Shown here in pieces: positions 1 through 6,411 of a DNA stretch of 64,000 bases. The DNA is taken from contig NZ_JAESVD010000003.1 of assembly GCF_016765635.1 (NCBI RefSeq), positions 1-64,000 on the forward strand, given 5' to 3'. A model generated the notes under the pieces. That model ran no database searches. It worked only from the letters and a program-made list of their open reading frames with translations, and was not told where the DNA came from. The stretch is from Shewanella schlegeliana (GTDB lineage: Bacteria > Pseudomonadota > Gammaproteobacteria > Enterobacterales > Shewanellaceae). Made by a program: the position numbers and the translations under genes. Every line of letters starts with the position of its first letter. Position 1 is the first letter of the stretch.

Positions 1-285
1 ACTAGTAATGCTGATCCTTCCATCGATAACCTTACAAATAATATCGACAGTGAATTGGGATTGGGAGTCCATGTAAAACATCCTTAGTGCCCTCTGAATT
101 TTGAATTTATTTATTCAGAAGACACAAAAAAAGAGTTACGTCAATTTCCCTTGGTAGTTACAGCAATGACAAAGTTGCTTGGTAATTAAGATACGACAGA
201 ATTGCTTGGTGATCACAGAGTCAGCGCAGATCTCGCTGACTCGAAGCTGGACAGAAACGGTTTAGAGTTAAAGCTCTTTAAGTAA
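1..285 (+). pseudogene. possible decayed 3' end of a coding sequence
   Basis: One frame, starting at base 1, reads as protein-like sequence up to a TAA at 283-285. It is broken only by a TAG at 85-87 and a TAA at 187-189. The three stretches keep the same frame and contain ordinary mixed-residue sequence such as ELRQFPLVVTAM. This could be the tail of a gene that has decayed by point mutation. A second frame is also open for the first 73 bases, so the reading is not unique. No family is recognised. The rest up to 564 shows no gene apart from the leader of the next one. Confidence 0.25.
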
Positions 286-564
286 CAATTAGCATGAGGA
301 GATGTATGGCAAACTGACACACCGCTAACGCTACCTTCTTCGATGCTGGTTTGGAAATACGAGAACCAATTAAGTAAAGACGAAAGTTTAAACTTCCTAA
401 GTTACTCCAAAATGATATTAACCAGTTACAAAGCTACTTTACTTATAAGTCTCCGTTTCAATTAGGTTTATGCCTGTACTCATTTTTTTGTGGTAACATC
501 TCGGCAGTGTGAGGAGAGATACAATATTTATACTACTCGGTAAAACCGACCAAAGGATTGAGGT

Positions 565-921
565 ATGCAAATAGAACAGATTAAGCCATTTATACTTAAT
601 TATGCGACGCAACGAGTTGCATCTTCAGCTCCATCCCTCGGTGGGCACTATTGTGACCAATTACACATGTGGGTCGAAGATGAATCTAACACGCCTATCA
701 TTAATATTGTTGATGCCAGAAACGCAGAGCTTTTAACAAAAACTAGTGTTCGAGTAGAACAAGATGATGAGTCATTTTGCCTAGAAATGCTAACGAAAAC
801 TAAAGTAAACGTCGAAAGTGATGATATGGATAGCAAACTGTGTCATCTAAGCGAATTACTAACTAAAACTGACGTCATTCAAGAGTCAGATGATAGCTCT
901 AGTTGTATGGACATTGTATGA
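565..921 (+). CDS. graspetide (microviridin-like RiPP) precursor with three core repeats
   Basis: A 118-residue protein with a leader of about 55 residues followed by three near-identical cores. All fit L-T-K-T-x-V-x-x-E-x-D-D, at residues 57-68, 76-87 and 99-110. Alternating Thr/Lys and Glu/Asp residues at fixed spacing are what ATP-grasp ligases join into ester and amide rings in graspetides (known for microviridin, plesiocin and thuringinin). The next gene is such a ligase and overlaps the stop codon (ATGA at 918-921), so translation is coupled. A GGATTGAGG sequence lies just before the ATG. The spacers between cores are Cys-, Ser- and Asp-containing and more variable. Ring pattern, product target and export are not visible. 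That it is a modified peptide is inferred from the motif plus neighbour. Confidence 0.85.
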   Translation: MQIEQIKPFILNYATQRVASSAPSLGGHYCDQLHMWVEDESNTPIINIVDARNAELLTKTSVRVEQDDESFCLEMLTKTKVNVESDDMDSKLCHLSELLTKTDVIQESDDSSSCMDIV

Positions 922-1871
922 TTCTTTTAGTAACAAATCAGCGAGATCTCACAACTGATTATATCGTCAGAGAGTTGCAGAATAGAAAAGTTCCGTACTA
1001 CAGACTTAATACAGAAACCATTTCAGCTCATAAATGCTCTATTGGCTACAAGTCGTTAGATGATTGGAATATAGGTAATATTGAGGGGAAATCGGTGAGC
1101 TCAGCCTATTTTAGGAGGCCAAGCGCACCTATTTGCAGGCTTAAGTCATTAAAAATTGAAGAACAAGAATACGTACAAATGGAGTGGCTAGCTTTCTTAA
1201 AAAGCATCTATTCTAGACTTGACGGAAAATGGTTTAGTTCGCCAATAAATATTTCTTTAGCCGAAGATAAACCAAGACAACTTTTATTAGCTAGTGAAAT
1301 TGGTTTTAACATACCTCAAACTATTATAAGTAATAACGTTAGTCATATTATATCTAGAACACCAAATAAAAACCTTATAGCAAAACCCTTACGTCAAGCA
1401 CTTATAAGCGGTTATGATGAAAAAGTTGTGTTTACAAGTCGAATACCTAAAATCACCCACGAACATGAAGCGTCTATTTCTTTTGCACCATCGATTTTTC
1501 AGCAAGAGATAATCAAAAGATTCGATGTAAGGGTTACGGTTGTAGGTCAGAAGGTATTTCCTGTAGCTATATGGTCACAAGAAACTACTGAGACTGAAGT
1601 TGACTGGCGCAAAGGTGGTAACATTAACTTAGTTCATGAACATATAGACATACCTTCTAATATTAAAGATAAATGCATTGAGTTAGTAAACACGTTGGGT
1701 TTAAAGTTCGGAGCCATAGATTTAATTTGTGACAAAAATAACAACTATTGGTTTTTAGAAATCAACCCAAATGGTCAGTGGGCTTGGATAGAAAACCAAA
1801 CCAAACTACCAATAGCTTCGACCATCGTTGATGAGTTATTAAAAATCAATGAGAATAACGATGAACGCTGA
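918..1871 (+). CDS. MvdD-type ATP-grasp graspetide maturase
   Basis: A 317-residue ATP-grasp peptide ligase predicted to form side-chain ester or amide rings in the precursor just upstream. The N terminus MILLVTNQRDLTTDYIVREL and the following YRLNTE are typical of the MvdC/MvdD family. The central part carries the ATP-grasp Lys in a KPL context near residue 158, and the C-terminal metal and phosphate-binding region reads FLEINPNGQW. The start at 918 is preferred over an in-frame ATG at 903 because it gives the family N terminus and an ATGA overlap with the precursor. Its own end overlaps the next gene by up to 23 nt, so the three genes form one transcript. Only one ligase is present, so one enzyme must do all cyclisations. 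Family assignment is firm; ring chemistry is inferred. Confidence 0.9.
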   Translation: MILLVTNQRDLTTDYIVRELQNRKVPYYRLNTETISAHKCSIGYKSLDDWNIGNIEGKSVSSAYFRRPSAPICRLKSLKIEEQEYVQMEWLAFLKSIYSRLDGKWFSSPINISLAEDKPRQLLLASEIGFNIPQTIISNNVSHIISRTPNKNLIAKPLRQALISGYDEKVVFTSRIPKITHEHEASISFAPSIFQQEIIKRFDVRVTVVGQKVFPVAIWSQETTETEVDWRKGGNINLVHEHIDIPSNIKDKCIELVNTLGLKFGAIDLICDKNNNYWFLEINPNGQWAWIENQTKLPIASTIVDELLKINENNDER

Positions 1872-2466
1872 TCTGTTTTGGCCCACACTTACAAGAAACA
1901 ATAACAACATTGCTGATAAAGTTAATGAAGATATTTGTAAAATTCAAAATTCAAAACCAAAATCTGCCAGAACAGTTGTATTGGATGAAGCTAGACGCCT
2001 ATACGACCAAGAACAAAATCGACGTTCAACTACAGATAGTAAAGCAGGAATCTATATTGCTATCTCTACTGCATTAATTCCAACGCTACTTTCATTAACT
2101 CCTTTTATAATGAGTGGCGAAAGACCAATAGTTTTAAATTTTATAATACTTTGTTCGTTTTTATTATCAATCATCACTTTAAGCAGATGTGCTTTGTGGT
2201 CTCATGAAGCATTACAGGTATCACCATTCTATCAATTAGATTGGAAGGTGTTAATTTCTTCTAAAAGTACAAAAAAACTGGAAATATGTCTAGCTAAACA
2301 GTTACTGTGTAATTTACGTAAAAATTATGAACTTACAAATGAAGCTGTTACATGTATAAAGATGGCACATGCACTAGTTACGAGTGCATGGATTTGGCTT
2401 TTTATTTGCATACTAGTTAGGTTATTCTCATATATATACGTAGATTTTATTGAACCAATTAACTAG
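1849..2466 (+). CDS. membrane protein of the graspetide operon, PycTM/SLATT-like
   Basis: A 205-residue protein with hydrophobic segments near residues 68-88, 95-115 and 172-195. Before the first segment comes ...RSTTDSKAGIYIAISTAL..., which resembles the D-x-K-A signature leading into the first helix of Pycsar-type two-helix effectors (PycTM) and SLATT proteins. Those are membrane effectors that open or damage the inner membrane in nucleotide-triggered defence. Here no cyclase is nearby, and the gene overlaps the ATP-grasp ligase, so it more likely serves the peptide: exporter, immunity factor, or an effector gated by the cyclised peptide. An ATG at 1861 is an alternative start. Membrane topology is clear from the sequence; the effector resemblance is by eye only. 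Confidence 0.6.
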   Translation: MRITMNADLFWPTLTRNNNNIADKVNEDICKIQNSKPKSARTVVLDEARRLYDQEQNRRSTTDSKAGIYIAISTALIPTLLSLTPFIMSGERPIVLNFIILCSFLLSIITLSRCALWSHEALQVSPFYQLDWKVLISSKSTKKLEICLAKQLLCNLRKNYELTNEAVTCIKMAHALVTSAWIWLFICILVRLFSYIYVDFIEPIN

Positions 2467-2816
2467 TTCACTATCTTCTAGTATCTATATTGTAAGTGTT
2501 CACCTGTGGGGGACTGATGGTCTGATGCAAGTTACGTAAATTATAGCTATCAACCATTGCCTCAATTGATACTATTCCCACCTAGAACTACGATTATTTA
2601 CAAGTAGGGTCTGGTGAACGGTTACGATAATTACACTACTGCTTACTAATTTAGAAAAAGAGGCTAAAACACAGGGGTGGACATAAGTTTGTTAGTGCTA
2701 AACTCAAATGATGTATATTTAGACTAAGAAATATAGGCCACCAGATATTAACAGGCTAAGCTTACGAAGCTATGGCCCGCTGTTTATAGTCCTTGTGAAA
2801 TTGTCTTGTTATATTT
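2467..2816. other. intergenic, no gene seen
   Basis: About 350 AT-rich bases between the graspetide operon and the converging HEPN gene. No open frame, terminator hairpin or repeat stands out. A TGGAC followed by ATAAGTTTG at 2678-2691 was examined as a transposon end and rejected. Confidence 0.5.
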
Positions 2817-3962
2817 TTATGTTTCCATTTCAGCTTCAAATTCTGCCATTTGAGCATCAAATTCTCTCCTTGCGTCATCTTCACATAAGTGACAAGCGAA
2901 GTAGACTATTTTGTCACGATCTCCAGTTACATATTCATCACAACGTTCGCAGAGCATAATACGCCAGCCTTGTACCCTGCAGAAGACACAAACCTCTATA
3001 CCGTTAATTACAACAACTGAAGGTGTTTCAGATTCACAATTGTGACAATGACCAATAGGATAGCAACAAGCTAAATCATCATCATCTTCTTCTTCTCCTT
3101 CATCAACATAATCAATACGATATAACTTTGTGTATTCAGATAATGCATACTCTTCACTAATTGTATTTTGACAATGATTACACTTCTCATCAGGAAGCAA
3201 AAAATATGAGACTTGTTTATTACAATGATTGCAAGGAATTGAATCCTTAATCTCCATAGGGATTTCATCTTTTACATCACACACCAGGCATTCAAAATCT
3301 TTCCCCCAGTAATTGACTTTTTTAATTACTGCGCTATTTAGTTGGCAAGATGGGCAACTTACGACTTCATTCCCTTTATTCTTTTCAATATCAATTTTAT
3401 TTTTAATCGCGTCATATTTAACTTTTAAAAATTCATTGTTTCTATAAATCCTTTTATTTAGTTCTTCAAAGTGCTTTCGATAATCATCAAAAGTTTCCGC
3501 CCACTGAGAACTAAGTAAATCGTATAAATAATACCAAGAAGCCCAATGCTCTAATATAACTACATTCTTTTTTTCACCAAAACCTGTATGAGCGAAATGG
3601 ACTATTTGATTTCGATGCTCACCTATAGCCTTGAAGTTATCCATGGCTTCTTTTTTGAACTTTTCACCACATATATTTTTTAACCTTTTCTCAGACTGCT
3701 CAAGATATACAGAATGAAAATCACCATTTTCAAAGCTTGTAATCTTTGCTTCTTCTGGACGAGTAATGATTAATGACCAATGCTCTTTCATTAACCTTGC
3801 TTTAAATAAAAGCTCAATTGCGGTATATAAATCTATAACGGAATTTCTTGGAGAGCTTTCCAAGTGTTCAATTGAGGATTTCAAAAATAGAATTGCATTT
3901 TTTACTACAGAATTAAACCAATCGTCTTTATTCTGTTTTTTTTGATTGACGAATTTACCCAC
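2817..3962 (-). CDS. HEPN-domain protein with tandem zinc ribbons
   Basis: A 381-residue protein. The N-terminal 170 residues are helical and carry R117-N-Q-I-V-H122, which fits the R-x4-6-H signature of HEPN ribonucleases. From about residue 203 there are repeated CxxC knuckles (CPSC, CLVC, CNHC twice, CHNC, CVFC, CERC, CHLC), enough for three or four zinc ribbons, then an acidic, alpha-helical tail. HEPN RNases are common toxins in phage defence. The zinc ribbons could recognise RNA or a phage protein. It stands alone between the graspetide operon and the CRISPR array and shows no antitoxin partner. The Cys pattern and the R-x4-H motif are seen directly; RNase activity is inferred. It could instead be an inactive HEPN nucleic-acid binder. 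Confidence 0.55.
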   Translation of the reverse strand: MGKFVNQKKQNKDDWFNSVVKNAILFLKSSIEHLESSPRNSVIDLYTAIELLFKARLMKEHWSLIITRPEEAKITSFENGDFHSVYLEQSEKRLKNICGEKFKKEAMDNFKAIGEHRNQIVHFAHTGFGEKKNVVILEHWASWYYLYDLLSSQWAETFDDYRKHFEELNKRIYRNNEFLKVKYDAIKNKIDIEKNKGNEVVSCPSCQLNSAVIKKVNYWGKDFECLVCDVKDEIPMEIKDSIPCNHCNKQVSYFLLPDEKCNHCQNTISEEYALSEYTKLYRIDYVDEGEEEDDDDLACCYPIGHCHNCESETPSVVVINGIEVCVFCRVQGWRIMLCERCDEYVTGDRDKIVYFACHLCEDDARREFDAQMAEFEAEMET

Positions 3963-4382
3963 AAAGCCTCCAAAAAAGTAACATTTGTATACACGCCTTT
4001 CGAGTTTGCCCAGTTAGACCAATCAAAGCGAAAACGCACACTTTATTTACCTCGTGCCTCTTGCATATCGAGTATGCACTTCTTTTAGTTACTTGAATCT
4101 ACATTGTTTTTTATTTTCACTCAATAGCAAGTCGTGACCTGATTACGCCTAATTTAGAGGATATTCGCAAAAATCTAATAATACTGTATAAACACAGGTG
4201 AACAGATGTACCGCTAAACAGATAGAGTTATCTTTCTAACTGATGAGTTAAAGTATTGCAAAGAGATCGATGCTGTATTGAACCAAATGCTGGCGCTAAC
4301 GCATTTTGGGGCAAAAGTTGTTTAGAACTAAAAAGGTAAACCTTAGGGCATAACATCATTATCAGCGCCCCATATTAAAACA
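3963..4382. other. intergenic between HEPN gene and CRISPR terminator
   Basis: About 420 bases without a convincing gene. The part nearest 3963 should hold the promoter of the HEPN gene. The transposon's distal end would normally be expected close to the array, but no ATAAGTNTRCATA-type TnsB repeats or TGT terminus could be recognised here. Confidence 0.5.
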
Positions 4383-4420
4383 ATAAAAAACCTCTTCTCA
4401 TAAGAATAAGAAGAGGTTTT
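4383..4420 (-). terminator. rho-independent terminator of the CRISPR transcript
   Basis: On the minus strand a 12-bp stem (AAAACCTCTTCT pairing with AGAAGAGGTTTT) with a ten-base loop is followed by a run of T. It begins inside the flank of the last, diverged repeat, so it ends the array transcript right after the last spacer. Confidence 0.85.
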
Positions 4421-4561
4421 GCTGCCTATTCGGCAGATATCAAAGCATGATTAATTGGTTGTACTTCACTAACATTTTCAGCTGCCTATTCGGCAGGTCA
4501 CGACCTTGCTTACCCGCTATATTATTATTTTCACTTTTCAGCTGCCTATTCGGCAGGTCAC
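4414..4561 (-). CRISPR. type I-F3 array: three repeats, two 32-nt spacers, diverged last repeat
   Basis: Read on the minus strand from 4561. Repeats are at 4534-4561, 4474-4501 and 4414-4441; spacers are at 4502-4533 and 4442-4473, each 32 nt as usual for I-F. All repeats keep the Cas6f hairpin CTGCC-GAATA-GGCAG. The first two are near identical. The third differs on both flanks (5' GATAT instead of GTGAC, 3' AAAACCT instead of TGAAAAT), as described for the atypical repeat of homing guides in I-F3 transposons. Spacer 2 encodes VSEVQPINHAF and matches the C-terminal coding region of btuR at 25351-25382 (22 of 32 bases). Spacer 1 has no target that I can see in the window. The array follows cas6f in the same direction. 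There are no cas1 or cas2-3 genes, so it cannot acquire spacers or cleave DNA by itself. Confidence 0.95.
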
Positions 4562-4691
4562 TATGAACTTATCAAAATTTCATTATTAAAACCAATTGCT
4601 AACTATAAATACCCTCTTTTAACCTTAATAAATCATCAAAGAAAAACATAGTAATTTATCAACAACTTAAGATTCACCTATAGAAAAAAGG

Positions 4692-5303
4692 TTAAATAGT
4701 TTCAACTAAGTGAGCTAGGTTTGGCACCGTACCATTCAACTGTTTATTAGTGGCAAAACCATAGCTGTTAAACATTGGCTCCGTTCGCTTGTTGGCCATA
4801 CATCTCTGAATATGAAGAAGATAGTCTTGCTGACTTGTATCGCTACTCATGGCAATTCGGTGAAACGCTTCCCGATCTCTTGGTTCGGTGCTTTTATTTG
4901 GGTTAAAAACTTCCCCTCTTGCTAGTGCTCGTTTTTCTAAACGTTTTAATCGTCTTCTAGTTTCACCAACAAATATTTTTGCTATGTTTTGATTACGCTT
5001 AAATCTCACCTCTGCACAACCATCTGGAACTGCTTCAATATTACCGATGCTAAAGAATCCACACTCTTGCATATCTTGAAAATAACCTTGCTGCCTCAGT
5101 TCGTTCAATACACCTATATCAGTGTGAACAAACGCAATTATATTGCCGATTGATACATCAGACCAAGCTGGAAAACTTACCCCGAGCCCCTCTATTTTAT
5201 GTTTATAAATAAAGCCATGCATAATTGAAATGCAACGCCCAGTAAGCAACGCGAGGTTTGCTTGTTCTGGTAAAAATCGCACCATAAAATAGTAGCGTTT
5301 CAT
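4692..5303 (-). CDS. cas6f: Cas6f (Csy4) crRNA-processing endonuclease
   Basis: Predicted to cut the array transcript at the base of the repeat hairpin and stay bound to the crRNA 3' handle in the Cascade-TniQ complex. The start at 5303 gives 203 residues beginning MKRYYFMVRFLPEQ and places a histidine at position 29 (SIMH). That matches the catalytic His29 of the Pseudomonas Csy4 enzyme. The frame is open for 29 more codons upstream, but those only overlap cas7f in low-complexity Lys/Pro/Gln sequence. A basic helix (RRRLKRLEKRALARGE) in the C-terminal half fits the RNA-binding arginine helix. It starts one base after the cas7f stop and is the last gene of the tniQ-cas operon before the array. 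Confidence 0.93.
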   Translation of the reverse strand: MKRYYFMVRFLPEQANLALLTGRCISIMHGFIYKHKIEGLGVSFPAWSDVSIGNIIAFVHTDIGVLNELRQQGYFQDMQECGFFSIGNIEAVPDGCAEVRFKRNQNIAKIFVGETRRRLKRLEKRALARGEVFNPNKSTEPRDREAFHRIAMSSDTSQQDYLLHIQRCMANKRTEPMFNSYGFATNKQLNGTVPNLAHLVETI

Positions 5304-5304
5304 A

Positions 5305-6402
5305 CTAGGCCTTCGCTGAGGTTGTTTTAGCGGTTGTGGCTTCGGCTTTTGATTTGCTTTTGGCTTCAGCCTTTTTCTGGAACATGCCACCCTTTATTAA
5401 CACGGCAAACAGGTAGTTGATATTGGGACTAATCGAATACTTCCCCTCAGCTAGCTGTTGCTTAAGCTCTGCAAGATAGAGCTCAGTGTTAACAAACAGA
5501 GAATAAAAACTCTGCTTAGATTCTGGAGTACGGCGTGCTACACCTATCTCTTTATCTGCACCATATTCATGAATACGTAATCGCTTTGAACCGTCACCAT
5601 CCCACCAATCATCAATTAATTGCAGTGCAGCCCCAATCTTTACCGAATTAAAACTAACGGCATAACGACCATCAACACACTTCACTTTAGCAAATTGTTT
5701 TGAGGCTTCGCCCTGTGCCGCCTTTTCGCCAAAAGACTGGCTTGGGTAGATCTCTTGACAGAAAGCAGTTTCAATTTTTGCGGTGATATTGGCATGCCAA
5801 AATACTGTAGGATCAGTTAACGCTTGATGAACCTCATGACTTAGCTCTTCTAATACTTGCTGAGCATCGGCAGGCCAACGACTATCCCAAGCAAGTTGAC
5901 GAGTATTAGCTATTTGATAGCTGTTACCAAAGCTAGTTTTAATCTCTATTTGAGAGTTCCCGGTATTTTGATTGCGCCAGAGCCAGGTGCCTAACAGCAC
6001 ATTTTTACAGTATCGAGTAGCTAGCTCTTTGTAACCATCACACGCTTTAAATGTGGCTGCGAATTCTTCAAGTAACGCGAATATGGTAGGTTCGCTGCAA
6101 CCAGCAGGTTTAAGGGAGTTAGCTTGTACTCTTAATGAGAAACGACAATAGATATGCTCGACATTTGGCGGTACATAACACTCTTCAAGGATAAGGGGAT
6201 TGCAGTGGGCTAAATCTTGCGGCGCTAAGTTTTTAGATTTGAACTGAGGAGTGAAGCCTTCAGTAAAACCCGCTTTTTGACCACGAATTCGGTTTATTTC
6301 AGCTTCAAGAGGGACAAAATCACTTTCAGCAGTTTTATAAAAGAAAATCGCTTTGCTTGGGTACAAGGAGCGGTCATATTTTAAAACATTGCATAACTCC
6401 AT
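5305..6402 (-). CDS. cas7f: Cas7f (Csy3) Cascade backbone subunit
   Basis: A 365-residue protein, the usual size for Csy3. Six copies would line the crRNA spacer and flip out every sixth base. Position between cas8f and cas6f in an I-F operon is the main support, together with the family-like N terminus (KYDRSLYPSKAIFFYK) and the central region around EEFAATFKACDGYKELATRY. It begins nine bases after cas8f. The C-terminal tail is Lys/Ala/Thr-rich and of low complexity, an ornament rather than part of the fold. In transposon-encoded systems it serves target recognition for insertion, not interference. Confidence 0.92.
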   Translation of the reverse strand: MELCNVLKYDRSLYPSKAIFFYKTAESDFVPLEAEINRIRGQKAGFTEGFTPQFKSKNLAPQDLAHCNPLILEECYVPPNVEHIYCRFSLRVQANSLKPAGCSEPTIFALLEEFAATFKACDGYKELATRYCKNVLLGTWLWRNQNTGNSQIEIKTSFGNSYQIANTRQLAWDSRWPADAQQVLEELSHEVHQALTDPTVFWHANITAKIETAFCQEIYPSQSFGEKAAQGEASKQFAKVKCVDGRYAVSFNSVKIGAALQLIDDWWDGDGSKRLRIHEYGADKEIGVARRTPESKQSFYSLFVNTELYLAELKQQLAEGKYSISPNINYLFAVLIKGGMFQKKAEAKSKSKAEATTAKTTSAKA

Positions 6403-6411
6403 AAAGCTTCC

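Noticed and set aside
445..453. ATAAGTCTC resembling the start of a TnsB repeat
   Set aside because: Match stops after eight bases, no neighbouring copies at about 21-bp spacing and no TGT end.
2678..2691. TGGAC followed by ATAAGTTTG, considered as target duplication plus distal transposon end
   Set aside because: No TGT terminus between them, only one half-matching repeat and no further phased TnsB sites downstream.
4383..4420. Attachment-site or recombination hairpin next to the array
   Set aside because: The stem plus T run in the direction of array transcription is fully explained as a rho-independent terminator.
5304..5390. 29-residue N-terminal extension of Cas6f
   Set aside because: It is low-complexity sequence within cas7f; the start at 5303 places the catalytic histidine at position 29 as in known Csy4.
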